DNA from: Thermococcus zilligii AN1
Lineage (GTDB): Archaea; Methanobacteriota_B; Thermococci; Thermococcales; Thermococcaceae
Length of the DNA: 64,000 nucleotides
Direction: 5' to 3'
Assembly (NCBI RefSeq): GCF_000258515.1
Contig: NZ_AJLF01000002.1
Span: 483,396 to 547,395, forward strand
The notes beneath the pieces are model-generated. The model saw nothing but the letters and a program-made list of their open reading frames with translations, was not told the DNA's origin and did no database searches. Positions 8,306 through 16,968 of the stretch are shown here, piece by piece. Every line of letters begins with the position of its first letter. Position 1 is the first letter of the stretch. The translations under genes were made by a program, and so were the position numbers.

Positions 8306-9928
8306 TCACGGCTCTACCTTGACGGGCTCGGGGGAGATCGTGCCGTTTGCCGCCATGTACATCCTGACATAGTGGTAGAAGCCCCCCTGGTCGGGCGGTG
8401 CGTACAGCGGTGCTCCACCCCCGCCCGTTATGAGCATCTGGACGCCGTCCTCCTCTCCGTACCAGTAGAGGTGGATGTGGCTGAATACCCCGAAGGCGTT
8501 GTAGGCTTTCATCATCTCCAGGAGCCTTTTGCCGTCTTCGGGCCCCATGGTATGCTCCCCGTTGGGCCTCGGGTCAACCGGCGGGGCGTGGAGAACCAGG
8601 ACAGGCCGCTCTCCCTTCTCAACTGCCAGCTTCATCTGCTCCTCCAGCCACTTGAAGGTCTCGTCGCTGAGGCCGTAGTTGTTCTCAACGTTGTTGACGA
8701 TTATGTAGCGGTACTTTCCGAAGGAGAAGGCGTAGTTTTCTGGGCCAAAGAGCATGTGGAAGACGTTTATCCCCTCGCCACGGTACTCGTGGTTACCCGG
8801 GGCGACAAAGATGGGTTTGTTCCACCTCCATTCCTTGAGAAGTTCTGCCCACTCGTCAACCCTTCCCGTGTAGACCAAATCGCCTCCGTCAATTATGAAG
8901 ACTCCCTCGTCGTCGTTGATTTTATCGCGTATCCTGAGGAACACTTCAGGCGGCTTTGTTCCTCCATCGGGCCTGTGGTCGCCGAAGGCGATGATGCTGT
9001 AGTCGGTGACGTCCTTGGGGGCTATGTTGACCTCATCCGAGGAGCTTACGACCTTTATCTCGGTTTCACCCATCTCCACTGACCTGGCTTTTCCGGTTAC
9101 CTCGACGTAGCGGGGGTTGATGTTCTCGATGACATAGGTGAGCTCTTTGTTCTTCGGATTCTCCACTTTTATGCTCACGTTGAACCCGAGGGCGTGGATG
9201 TAGACGGTTGAGCCGTTTACGAGCCTTATGAAGCCCCCGCTGACGGTAACGTTCTCCCCCTCCACAACCCTCCAGTAGTAGATGAAGGGCTCCAGGGCAC
9301 TGAAAGAGGTGAGGTACCAGCTCTCGCCGTCATCCGGAATCCCGTCCCAGTCGTTGTCCCCTATGACCTTCAGCACAACTCCCTCAAACTCACCACTCCT
9401 TACGACGTCGTCCACCTTGACCTTTTCGCCTTTTTTCAGCCCCATTGCGTACTCAAGGGCCGCTCCGGCTCCCGCTTTGCTCGTCCCGGTGAAGACGATG
9501 TGGGCTTTGCCGTTATCGTTGAAAACAGCCACAACGCCCTTGTCCGGCCCGACAAGCTTGAGCCCGAGCCTGTAGACAATGTAGCCGAAGTAGTCGTTGA
9601 CGGTTATAAGAATCGGCTTTCCCCTGAGGGCCGTTCTGGCGTCCTTCGGAGAGAGGATGGCTATTCCGCCGTCGTACTGGCTTGCGAAAAGGATTTGAGC
9701 ATTCGGAAAGTAGTGTCTGGCTAAATCTTCGTAGCCCTCGCTGACGTAGACCTTTGAAGTATCAGCAAGCTTTGCCCAGTTCCCCAGAACCTGGCCCTTC
9801 CCGTAGGAAGCGAAGTTTATGTTCCCTGAAGGGGACTCGGATTCTGTTGGGCCCTTGTTGCCCCCGCCAATGCAACCGGCGGTGACAACGACTAAAACCC
9901 GGAGGAGTGCAACGGCTGCCCTTTTCAT
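8306..9928 (-). CDS. Calcineurin-like metallophosphoesterase lipoprotein
   Basis: 540-residue secreted protein with lipobox VTAGC (Cys19). The N-terminal half (about 50-220) resembles archaeal surface-protein modules and includes DNDWDGIPDDGES, a thrombospondin type-3-like calcium motif. A beta-rich linker follows (about 220-300). The C-terminal half is a metallophosphoesterase carrying, in order, FGDHRP, IDGGDLVYTG, PGNHEY, VLHAPP and FSHIHLYW, which are the two-metal ligands. The substrate is unknown; phosphate scavenging outside the cell is plausible. The ATG at 9928 follows AGGGGA, and the extra in-frame codons upstream are not signal-like. Confidence 0.85.
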   Translation of the reverse strand: MKRAAVALLRVLVVVTAGCIGGGNKGPTESESPSGNINFASYGKGQVLGNWAKLADTSKVYVSEGYEDLARHYFPNAQILFASQYDGGIAILSPKDARTALRGKPILITVNDYFGYIVYRLGLKLVGPDKGVVAVFNDNGKAHIVFTGTSKAGAGAALEYAMGLKKGEKVKVDDVVRSGEFEGVVLKVIGDNDWDGIPDDGESWYLTSFSALEPFIYYWRVVEGENVTVSGGFIRLVNGSTVYIHALGFNVSIKVENPKNKELTYVIENINPRYVEVTGKARSVEMGETEIKVVSSSDEVNIAPKDVTDYSIIAFGDHRPDGGTKPPEVFLRIRDKINDDEGVFIIDGGDLVYTGRVDEWAELLKEWRWNKPIFVAPGNHEYRGEGINVFHMLFGPENYAFSFGKYRYIIVNNVENNYGLSDETFKWLEEQMKLAVEKGERPVLVLHAPPVDPRPNGEHTMGPEDGKRLLEMMKAYNAFGVFSHIHLYWYGEEDGVQMLITGGGGAPLYAPPDQGGFYHYVRMYMAANGTISPEPVKVEP

Positions 9929-10022
9929 TGATGTTCCCCTGCCGGGATATTTCCGGGGGTTAAAGTACTTTTTGCGGGGCATTTGTGGGCGGATTTGAGT
10001 CTATTTTCTAATGAAAGCGGTG

Positions 10023-10034
10023 GATTTTTAACTA
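10023..10034 (+). promoter_or_regulatory. Malic enzyme promoter
   Basis: GGATTTTTAACT lies about 35 nt before the malic enzyme ATG and 30 nt before GGTGGTGG. The spacer is shared with the divergent phosphoesterase gene, whose own TATA candidate is AGTACTTTAACC (about 9964-9975, minus strand). Confidence 0.5.
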
Positions 10035-10062
10035 ATGGACGACAAGAGAGGGCGGTGGTGGT

Positions 10063-11346
10063 ATGGACGCTAAGGCCTTTCACAGGGACAACTTTTGGCC
10101 CGGGAAAATCGAAGTCATTCCGAAGGTTCTCCTCACTGGGGAGACGCTTCCCTTGGCCTATACGCCGGGTGTGGCCGAGGTTTCGGTAGAGATAGCGGGG
10201 GAGCCAGAGAGGGTCTTTGACTACACCAACAGGGGTAACACAATAGCTGTAGTCAGCGACGGAAGCAGAGTCCTCGGCCTTGGTGACATAGGCCCCCTCG
10301 GAGCGCTCCCGGTCATGGAAGGAAAGGCGTTGCTCTTCAAGGCATTCGGTGGAGTTGATGCATTTCCCCTCGTCCTCGCTGAGAAGGATCCGGACAGGTT
10401 TGTGGAGGTTGTAAAAGCCGTTTCGCCCTCATTTGGTGGAATAAACCTCGAGGACATCGCCTCACCGAAGTGCTTTTACATCCTCGAGCGGCTTAGAAAA
10501 GAGCTTGAGATACCTGTTTTTCACGACGATCAGCAGGGGACGGCGAGCGTGGTTTTGGCCGGATTGCTCAACGCCCTTAAAGTTGTTGGAAAGCGGCTTG
10601 GTGAGGTAACGATTGCACTCTTCGGCGCAGGGGCTGCAGGGTTCGCCACGCTGAGGCTCCTCGTTGAGGCAGGTGTGAAGCCTGAGAACGTCCGCGTGGT
10701 GGAGCTCGTTGGAGGGAAACCCCGGGTCTTGACCCCGGATCTCCCGCTGGAGGAGCTGTTCCCCCACAGGGGGGAGCTTCTTTCAAGGACTAACGGCGAA
10801 GGGATTGAAGGCGGCCCCGAGGAAGCCCTGAAGGGAGCGGATGTCCTCATATCCTTCACGAGGCCGGGGCCGGGAGTAATAAAACCGGAGTGGATAAAGG
10901 GAATGGCCGATGACCCCGTGGTCTTTCCGCTGGCCAACCCGGTTCCTGAGATACTTCCGGAGGAGGCCAAGAAAGCTGGAGCGAAGGTTGTTGCCACGGG
11001 CAGGAGCGATTATCCAAACCAGATAAACAACCTCCTCGGTTTCCCGGCCATATTCAGGGGAGCCCTTGACGTCAGGGCGAGCACGATAACCGATGGGATG
11101 ATAATAGCCGCCTCAAAGGCCATGGCTTCGGTGATAGAGCCGAGCGAGGACGAGATAATCCCCTCCCCCTTCCATCCCGACGTCCATCCGGTTGTGGCGA
11201 GGGCGGTGGCGGAGGCGGCAATTAATGAGGGCGTTGCAAGGGTTAGGGTGAAGCCTGAGGAGGTCGAGGAGAGGCTGAGGAGATGGAGGAGGTTCTACGA
11301 GGAGAACGTTGTTCCTCTGAACGAAAAAAGGAAGCTCTACCTGTAG
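10063..11346 (+). CDS. mae: Malate dehydrogenase (oxaloacetate-decarboxylating), malic enzyme
   Basis: 427-residue malic enzyme that converts malate to pyruvate and CO2 with reduction of NAD(P). Family blocks are LAYTPGVAEVS (about 28-38), GLGDIGPLGALPVMEGKA (about 72-90) with the catalytic lysine, FHDDQQGTASV (about 153-163) with the metal-binding aspartates, and the Rossmann motif GAGAAGFATLRLL (about 188-200). GGTGGTGG precedes the ATG. The last 10 nt overlap fumarase beta on the other strand; together they form a fumarate-malate-pyruvate route in one place. Confidence 0.95.
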   Translation: MDAKAFHRDNFWPGKIEVIPKVLLTGETLPLAYTPGVAEVSVEIAGEPERVFDYTNRGNTIAVVSDGSRVLGLGDIGPLGALPVMEGKALLFKAFGGVDAFPLVLAEKDPDRFVEVVKAVSPSFGGINLEDIASPKCFYILERLRKELEIPVFHDDQQGTASVVLAGLLNALKVVGKRLGEVTIALFGAGAAGFATLRLLVEAGVKPENVRVVELVGGKPRVLTPDLPLEELFPHRGELLSRTNGEGIEGGPEEALKGADVLISFTRPGPGVIKPEWIKGMADDPVVFPLANPVPEILPEEAKKAGAKVVATGRSDYPNQINNLLGFPAIFRGALDVRASTITDGMIIAASKAMASVIEPSEDEIIPSPFHPDVHPVVARAVAEAAINEGVARVRVKPEEVEERLRRWRRFYEENVVPLNEKRKLYL

Positions 11347-11852
11347 AGGCTTTCGCCGTGCGCGTCTATTGCCACAACCAGCGGGAAATCCCTAACTTCG
11401 AGAACCCATAGAGCTTCCGGAACGCCGAGGTCGAGCCAGTGAACGGCTTTAACTCTCTCTACGCTTTCCGCGGCCAGAGAGCCTGCGCCCCCGGTGAAGG
11501 CAAAATAGACGGCCCTGCCTTTGAACGGCTCCGGGTTCATCCCGCCTTTTCCTATTATCCCCCTCACCCCGAGGCTCAGGATCCCGTCGAGGTAGCGGTT
11601 CATCCTTGAACTGGTAGTCGGGCCCGCTGAAACTATCTCCCAGCCATCCGGTTTTTTCCTCACTATTGGCCCGCAGTGGTAGATTACGGCTCCTTCCCTG
11701 TTGAAGGGCAGTTCTTCCCCCGGAAGACTAAGGATTCGCCTGTGGGCGGAGTCCCTGGCGGTTACTATCTCCCCCGAGAGATGAACTATATCACCAGCCC
11801 TCAGTCTGAGCACGTCCTCCCTGCTGAGAGGAGTCCTCAGCTTCACTGCCAT
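11337..11852 (-). CDS. fumB: Fumarate hydratase class I, beta (C-terminal) subunit
   Basis: 171-residue beta subunit of the two-subunit iron-sulfur fumarase, which hydrates fumarate to malate. It shows LRTPLSREDVLRLRAGDIVHLSG, the YHCGPIV segment, SAGPTTSSRMN and the IGKGGM loop typical of the C-terminal domain of class I fumarases. The start at 11852 overlaps the last 10 nt of the alpha gene, indicating translational coupling. The longer frame upstream only reads through fumA. The stop codon overlaps the end of malic enzyme. Confidence 0.94.
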   Translation of the reverse strand: MAVKLRTPLSREDVLRLRAGDIVHLSGEIVTARDSAHRRILSLPGEELPFNREGAVIYHCGPIVRKKPDGWEIVSAGPTTSSRMNRYLDGILSLGVRGIIGKGGMNPEPFKGRAVYFAFTGGAGSLAAESVERVKAVHWLDLGVPEALWVLEVRDFPLVVAIDAHGESLYR

Positions 11853-12703
11853 ATCTCCACCCTCCCATTCGGCTTTAACCTTAGAAACGCCCTTCTGTTG
11901 GCCCAGCACTGGATCGCTAGACCCACTGGAAAGCTTGCCGGGTGCCGGTGGGCGACCTCTATTTTGACGTCCAGGGCCGTTGTTTTCCCGCCCATCCCCA
12001 TGGGGCCTATCCCAAGGGCGTTTATCTCCTCTTGGAGTTCCTCCTCGATTTTTGCGATCTCCTTGTTAGGGTTTCTCTCGCCGATTTTTCTGAGCAGGGC
12101 CCCCTTGGCGAGCTTCAAGGAGTAGTCGGCACCACCACCCACACCGACCCCTATAATCACAGGCGGGCAGGGCTTTCCCCCGCAGGTTCTAACCTTCTCG
12201 ACCACGAACCTCTTGACCCCCTCCCAGCCTTCTCCCGGGGTGAGCATCGCTAAAGCGGAGCAGTTTTCACTTCCCCCGCCCTTTGGGAAGACGGCTATCT
12301 CGACTTCATCCCCCTTATCGACTTCCCAGTGGATTACAGGAACTCCTCTCCCGGTGTTGTCGCCGGAGTTTTTGCCATTCAAAACGTCCACCGCGTTCGG
12401 CCTGAGCGGGACTTCGAGGGTGGCCCTTCTGACGGCCTCAATTATGGCCCCTTCGAGTTCCTTTAGGAAGGGGCTTTCCACCCCAGCCCTGATGAAGAAG
12501 GTCATCGTCCCCGTGTCCTGGCAGACGGGAATCGAGCGTTCTCTCCCAATCTCAATTGCCCTGAGGATGTTTTCGAGGTTGAAGCGTGCTATCCCGTTGT
12601 TTTCTTCTTCGTAAGCCTTTCTGAGGGTATCAACGGTATCCGCTGGAATCCTTGTGACTGCAAGTCTTATCGCCTCAACCAGTGCCCCAACGAGCAATAA
12701 CAT
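11843..12703 (-). CDS. fumA: Fumarate hydratase class I, alpha (N-terminal) subunit
   Basis: 286-residue alpha subunit carrying the [4Fe-4S] cluster. The three cluster cysteines are expected in VCQDTGTMTFF (about 60), GGSENCSALAML (about 148) and TCGGKPCPPVIIGVGVGG (about 180). With FumB it forms the archaeal split fumarase. The ATG at 12703 is only 2 nt from GGTGA; a TTG two codons later has normal spacing, so the true start may be 12697. This is the first gene of the fumAB pair. Confidence 0.94.
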   Translation of the reverse strand: MLLLVGALVEAIRLAVTRIPADTVDTLRKAYEEENNGIARFNLENILRAIEIGRERSIPVCQDTGTMTFFIRAGVESPFLKELEGAIIEAVRRATLEVPLRPNAVDVLNGKNSGDNTGRGVPVIHWEVDKGDEVEIAVFPKGGGSENCSALAMLTPGEGWEGVKRFVVEKVRTCGGKPCPPVIIGVGVGGGADYSLKLAKGALLRKIGERNPNKEIAKIEEELQEEINALGIGPMGMGGKTTALDVKIEVAHRHPASFPVGLAIQCWANRRAFLRLKPNGRVEIWQ

Positions 12704-12754
12704 TCACCTGTTAAAAGTTTGCCTCGGAATTAAAAAAGTTGACAAGACATCACG

Positions 12755-13816
12755 TCAGGGGATTTCCCGAAGTTTAGTGAGGATAACCTCCCCAAGCACG
12801 TGCACACTCTCGGGGGGTATTTTGTAGACCCAGGTTGCTGGAGAGGATGACCGTTTCCCAGTATGTCTTCGGTGAGGAAAGTAATCAATAATAAGAAGAC
12901 CTTCGGATATCAGGGCTTTTCGAATCTCAATAAACTCCACATAACCTATGTTAAGTCCTGCCTCGTTGAGTTCTTCCTTTATTTTTTCTTCTTCCATATA
13001 GACTTCAATGTATTTAACGGTTCCACCCATCCACTTTAGAAATTCTAAAACTTTGACATCCTGCAATAAAGTTCCTACAGCAATCCTCTCAGGTTTCCAA
13101 CTATACCAACCGAACTTATCATGCTGATCCTTCAATGCCGAGAGGAAATCCAAAGCATATCCCGGGACAATATACCACCAATGGGAATACGCTCTGCTTT
13201 CATAGTAGTCTATATACATTAGTCCCAGCTTAACAAGTTCATCTGCGATTTTCACGTTGGTATCTCCGACGATAATACTGTATGTCCTGTTAATGCCCTC
13301 TGGATAAACATGGTTTCTGTTCCCAAAGATGTCTCCCTGAACGAATTTTTCCAGAAGCCATACTCCAAGTTTCTGATTACTTGATGCTGAAGTAATACGC
13401 TTAGCGACTTCATTATATATTGGCTCTATAAACTCGGAGTTTTCAAAGAACTCTAGGAAAGCATCTCTGAGCCTGTGATCCATCTCTGGAAAACGCTTTT
13501 CCAGGTCACGTTCAATTTCTTCAAGAATGTTCTCTGAGTCATTTCCAAAAAGTAGATTCAAGGTTTTCAAGATATATCTCCTTTCAGAGCTATTGTGAGG
13601 GAATATTGATAAATACACGTGGAGAGCCCATAATTTCTTAATGTCGCCCTCATAAGCCTCCAGAATCTCTAAAAACTTAGGAGAGGTTCCTTCAATTTTT
13701 TGAAGGTGCTGGTGAATGCATCTTCTAAGAATCTCAGACCAGTTTATCTCCGGATGTCCGTCCATCTCCTTTTTTAGATCCCAAGGAACTCTAACACTAA
13801 TTCTTGGTTCTGTCAT
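12755..13816 (-). CDS. Ribbon-helix-helix protein of unknown function, large C-terminal extension
   Basis: 353 residues. The N-terminus (MTEPRISVRVPWDLKKEMDGHPEINWSEILRRC, 1-33) fits the ribbon-helix-helix fold of VapB/CopG-type DNA binders. The remaining 320 residues match nothing I recognise. They are helix-rich, with many aromatic residues (SHWWYIVPGYALDFL near 222) and a C-terminal part that could be a winged helix (about 280-340). The gene is distinctly AT-rich beside its neighbours, which suggests acquisition. GGAGGG precedes the ATG, and a near-perfect operator sits at the promoter, so autoregulation is likely. No toxin partner is adjacent. Confidence 0.7.
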   Translation of the reverse strand: MTEPRISVRVPWDLKKEMDGHPEINWSEILRRCIHQHLQKIEGTSPKFLEILEAYEGDIKKLWALHVYLSIFPHNSSERRYILKTLNLLFGNDSENILEEIERDLEKRFPEMDHRLRDAFLEFFENSEFIEPIYNEVAKRITSASSNQKLGVWLLEKFVQGDIFGNRNHVYPEGINRTYSIIVGDTNVKIADELVKLGLMYIDYYESRAYSHWWYIVPGYALDFLSALKDQHDKFGWYSWKPERIAVGTLLQDVKVLEFLKWMGGTVKYIEVYMEEEKIKEELNEAGLNIGYVEFIEIRKALISEGLLIIDYFPHRRHTGKRSSSPATWVYKIPPESVHVLGEVILTKLREIP

Positions 13817-13835
13817 AACATTCCCTCCAGAGATT

Positions 13836-13870
13836 TGTCATAAAAGTATGACACGTCATGATATTTAAAG
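13836..13870 (-). promoter_or_regulatory. Autoregulatory promoter/operator of the RHH gene
   Basis: TGTCATA-AAAG-TATGACA (13836-13853) is a perfect 7-bp inverted repeat lying where transcription should begin, downstream of the TATA-like CTTTAAATAT (13861-13870). Related half-sites flank it: TGTCAT at the start codon (13811-13816) and CGTCATGAT (13854-13862). RHH proteins bind such tandem half-sites as dimers of dimers. The repeat is seen directly; binding by the encoded protein is inferred. Confidence 0.6.
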
Positions 13871-13938
13871 GTTTCGGAGTTATGGCATAAGTCACTCCAA
13901 GAATCGTCAGAATTCTCTCTAAGGTATCCACTCAAAAT

Positions 13939-14229
13939 TTAAGAGTTTAAAAGCCATCTCCAGAGCGGGATCGCGTTGACTCTTAACCCGTTGAGCTCAA
14001 CCTCTCCAGAGTAGTCCCAAGTTACCAGAGTCCCCTCTTTCAGGCCGAGGGACTCCATGGCCCTGAAGAGGTTTTTAACTTCTCTACTGGCTATTTCATC
14101 CATTCCTGAGGCGTAGGTAACCTGGATGAGTTCCGTCTCTTCTCCGTCCCTCACAACGAAGTCTACCTCGCTTTTCTCGTCCCTGTAATGTTCAACACCC
14201 GGCTTCCTGTAGTGGAAAGGGAAAAGAAA
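13939..14229 (-). pseudogene. Remnant of an archaeal AAA-type ATPase (DUF234/DUF4143 C-terminal domain)
   Basis: Only about 96 C-terminal codons remain, open from right behind the serA stop. They contain HYRDEKSEVDFVVRDG, TELIQVTYASG, REVKNLFRAMESLG and a VPLW-like IPLWRWLL end. This is the PD-(D/E)XK-like tail of the large ATPase family common in Thermococcales. The roughly 350 residues of ATPase expected upstream are absent and no start codon or RBS precedes the fragment, so it is a deletion remnant. It lies in the AT-rich island beside the RHH gene. Confidence 0.7.
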
Positions 14230-14232
14230 AGC

Positions 14233-15147
14233 TCACCCCTTGAGGGCCTTAACTACCTGTTCCGCAATCTGGATTCCGGCCCTCGTCTGGGCCTCCACGG
14301 TAGAGGCTCCAATGTGCGGGGTGAGAACCACGTTGTCGAGCTTCGTGAGCGGGTGGTCGGCCGGGAGCGGCTCCTCCTCAAAGACATCTAAGCCAGCACC
14401 GGCAATCCAGCCTTCTTTAAGGGCTTTGACGAGGGCGTTTGTGTCAACCACCTCTCCCCTTGCCGCGTTGATGAGTATCGCCGTCGGCTTCATGAGCTTG
14501 AGCCTCTCCTCGTTTATTAGATGGTAGGTCGCATCGATCAGCGGCACGTGGAGTGTAACGACGTCGCTCTCCCTGAGGAGCGTCTCAAGGTCGACGAACT
14601 TCCCGCCAACTTCTCTGGCCCTCTCTTCGTTTGGGACCGGGTCGTAGAGGAGGACGTTCATGCCGAAGGCGTTGGCTATCCTGGCAACCTGGTAGCCTAT
14701 CCTACCGAAGCCGACGACACCGAGGGTCTTGCCCTCCAGCTCAATGCCCATGGCCTGCTCCTTGACCCAGACCCCTTCCCTCATCTTCCTGTCGGCCAAG
14801 GCTATCTTCCTGGCAACGGCAAAGAGCAGGCCAAAGGCGAGCTCTGCAACGCTCCTTGTGCTTGACTCCGGGCTGTTGACGACCTTAATGCCCCTCTCCC
14901 TGGCAGCTTCGAGGTCTATGTTGTCGAGGCCAACCCCGGCCCTTCCGATTACCTTGAGCTTTGGCGCGGCCTCGATGACCTTTCTCGTGACCTTGGGCTT
15001 GCTTCTGACGATGATGGCATCAACGTCTTTTACGAGCTCAATGAGCCTTTCTTCACTGGGGTACTTCTCAAAGACAACCTCAAAGCCTGCTTTTTTCAAA
15101 ATCTCCATGCCCTTTTCGTGCAGCGGCGCGGCAACGAGTACCTTCAT
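14233..15147 (-). CDS. serA: D-3-phosphoglycerate dehydrogenase
   Basis: 304-residue D-2-hydroxyacid dehydrogenase, short form without an ACT domain. It shows VIGRAGVGLDNID (about 75-87), the NAD-binding GVVGFGRIGYQVA (about 145-157), INAARGEVVDTNAL with the catalytic arginine, AGLDVFEEEP with the glutamate and TPHIGASTVEA with the histidine. The family and context fit the first step of serine synthesis, though other 2-hydroxyacids cannot be excluded. The ATG at 15147 is preferred because GGAGGGG sits 6 nt before it; the ATG at 15153 touches that site. It abuts the DUF47 gene upstream. Confidence 0.9.
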   Translation of the reverse strand: MKVLVAAPLHEKGMEILKKAGFEVVFEKYPSEERLIELVKDVDAIIVRSKPKVTRKVIEAAPKLKVIGRAGVGLDNIDLEAARERGIKVVNSPESSTRSVAELAFGLLFAVARKIALADRKMREGVWVKEQAMGIELEGKTLGVVGFGRIGYQVARIANAFGMNVLLYDPVPNEERAREVGGKFVDLETLLRESDVVTLHVPLIDATYHLINEERLKLMKPTAILINAARGEVVDTNALVKALKEGWIAGAGLDVFEEEPLPADHPLTKLDNVVLTPHIGASTVEAQTRAGIQIAEQVVKALKG

Positions 15148-15149
15148 GT

Positions 15150-15797
15150 TCATCCCCTCCTCTTAACTGACAGGAGCAGCACCTGATCCGAGGCATCCTC
15201 GGCGCGGTCCGCTATGTCGCCGATCTTCGTTATCACCTGGTTCCAGATAAGCTTTGCGTAGGTGGTTATCTCATCGCTCTCAAAAACCTTCCTCTTGAGC
15301 TCGTACTCTACTCTGTCGGCTTCTTCTTCGGCGTCTTCAACAGCCTTTGCGAGCTCCATCGCTTTATCGACGTTCGTGTTCAGGGCCCTGACGGCCTCCA
15401 TCAGGGTTTTGTATGTTCTGATCCCTGCATCCACGAGCCCTAGGAACTCTCCCTTCAGCTCCTCCGGGACACGGGGCTTCGCGAGTATTATCGTATGGGC
15501 CGCACTTTCGGCTACGTCAGCCACCTGATCGAGGAGCTCGCTGAGCCTGACGTAGTCCCCCCTGTTGACCGGAAGGAACGCCCCCTGATAGAGCATTATC
15601 TCCACTTCCCTCCTGAGCTTGTCCGCTTTCCTCTCAAGCTCCATTACTTCCTTTTCGAAGGCCTTCGCCTGGGAGTGGTCCCCTGCCAGGTAGGCCTCAA
15701 CCAGAGCCCTAAAAGCCTTCAGGGTTTCCTCAATGGCCACCATGTGGTTTTCTATGGCCTTGAAGACGTCGTTTTCCTTTCCCCCGAATATCGCCAT
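15150..15797 (-). CDS. DUF47 / PhoU-related protein
   Basis: 215-residue all-helical protein of the DUF47 family (distant PhoU relatives). It begins MAIFGGKENDVFKAIENH and has repeated acidic helices such as LLDQVADVAESAAHTI and ITKIGDIADRAEDASDQVL, which bind metal clusters in PhoU structures. Most DUF47 genes sit beside a Pit phosphate transporter, but here the neighbours are serA and panE, so its partner is elsewhere. The stop overlaps the serA start region. An ATG at 15803 is also possible. Confidence 0.88.
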   Translation of the reverse strand: MAIFGGKENDVFKAIENHMVAIEETLKAFRALVEAYLAGDHSQAKAFEKEVMELERKADKLRREVEIMLYQGAFLPVNRGDYVRLSELLDQVADVAESAAHTIILAKPRVPEELKGEFLGLVDAGIRTYKTLMEAVRALNTNVDKAMELAKAVEDAEEEADRVEYELKRKVFESDEITTYAKLIWNQVITKIGDIADRAEDASDQVLLLSVKRRG

Positions 15798-15828
15798 CCC
15801 CATCCCACAGGATTTTCGGTTTTTCCCT

Positions 15829-16728
15829 TTATCTACTTTGCCCCTCCTTGGCCTTTATGAGTGCCCACAGGAGTTCGTTCCTCGGGGCTTCAAGGCCAAT
15901 CGATGAGGCGTATTCAGCTATCTTGCCGTTTATGTAGTCTATCTCCGTTTTTCTCCCGCGCATTATGTCTTGCAGGGTTGAGTTGTAGTTTTCCCGCGTC
16001 CTCTCGATTGTGTCCCAGAGGAGCTCTAGGGGGTGCACCTCGAACTCCACCCCGAGTTGCCGGGCGACGAGGCAACCTTCGCGCGCTATGGCAGTGGATA
16101 CCTCCCTTATGTGCGGGTTGTCCTTCAGAAAGCCGTTTTTTACTTCGAGAACTGTTCCCAGGCCGTTTATAACTGAGTTGACTATCGCCTTCGCCCACTT
16201 CCAGCCGAGGGCGTTTTCGGTGGTTCTTGTTTCCAGCCCAGCTTCCCTGAAAACCCTGGCAACCTCTTCAACGAACTCGCCTCCCCCCTTCGGATAGCGC
16301 CCTATTACGGTTATCCCCTTTCCCGTCCATTTAACATGACCCCATTCAACGAGCATCGCTCCGTTGGTTGTTATTCCCCCAATCACGTTAGGGGTATACT
16401 CCAGGGCAAGATCCTCGTTTCCGAGGCCGTTTTGAAGGCTTAAGATCCATGTCCCCTCGCCTATGCAATGCCTTGCATATTCCAGTGCGGTCTTTGTGGA
16501 GTACGATTTTGTGGTGAGCAGGAGCAGCTCAGGTGGCCCCTCTGGGGCCCTGGTGGTTGCCTTTGGATAGGCGGTGAAGCTCTCCACGCCCGATATCCTC
16601 AGTCCTTCTTCGTTGATAGCTCTGACCTGCTCTTCTCTGCCTATCAAAGTCACATCATGGCCTGCCCTCGTGAGGAGGGCACCGAAGAGGGAACCTATCG
16701 AACCGGCCCCTAAGACGTAAACTTTCAT
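15829..16728 (-). CDS. panE: 2-dehydropantoate 2-reductase
   Basis: 299-residue NAD(P)H-dependent ketopantoate reductase making pantoate for coenzyme A. It opens with the dinucleotide motif [15 protein letters not shown] (4-18), followed by [18 protein letters not shown] (about 98-106) and the helical C-terminal domain with [17 protein letters not shown], whose lysine is catalytic, and [25 protein letters not shown]. In Thermococcus this enzyme is known to be feedback-inhibited by CoA. The ATG is 4 nt after the stop of a 43-codon gene, so the two are coupled. Confidence 0.93.
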   Translation of the reverse strand: MKVYVLGAGSIGSLFGALLTRAGHDVTLIGREEQVRAINEEGLRISGVESFTAYPKATTRAPEGPPELLLLTTKSYSTKTALEYARHCIGEGTWILSLQNGLGNEDLALEYTPNVIGGITTNGAMLVEWGHVKWTGKGITVIGRYPKGGGEFVEEVARVFREAGLETRTTENALGWKWAKAIVNSVINGLGTVLEVKNGFLKDNPHIREVSTAIAREGCLVARQLGVEFEVHPLELLWDTIERTRENYNSTLQDIMRGRKTEIDYINGKIAEYASSIGLEAPRNELLWALIKAKEGQSR

Positions 16729-16732
16729 GCCA

Positions 16733-16864
16733 TCACCCCAGCAGTTTCCTGAGATGGGGGAGGGAGTACGTTATGAGAGCGGCTGAGATTCCAATGAACA
16801 ACGTGGGGTTCACGTTGCCCAGATTTCCCAGTGCGAAAGGCATCAGCTCCGGCCTCTTCCCCAT
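16733..16864 (-). CDS. 43-residue predicted membrane microprotein upstream of panE
   Basis: Short ORF starting [18 protein letters not shown], with one hydrophobic helix ([14 protein letters not shown], about 23-36) and a basic end HLRKLLG. GGTGGAAG lies 5 nt before the ATG, the stop is 4 nt before the panE start, and a TATA-like GATTAAATGG lies upstream. Codon choice resembles the neighbours. A cytosolic N-terminus with a single short span would fit a membrane anchor or regulator, but the function is unknown. Confidence 0.6.
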   Translation of the reverse strand: MGKRPELMPFALGNLGNVNPTLFIGISAALITYSLPHLRKLLG

Positions 16865-16968
16865 TCTTCCACCGGAAACCATTTAATCTGTGCCCTTTAA
16901 TCCCTTTTGCATGGACTTTTCGGTGAACTGAATGACCGACAAACGGCTCGGGCTGGGGGAATGATGGG

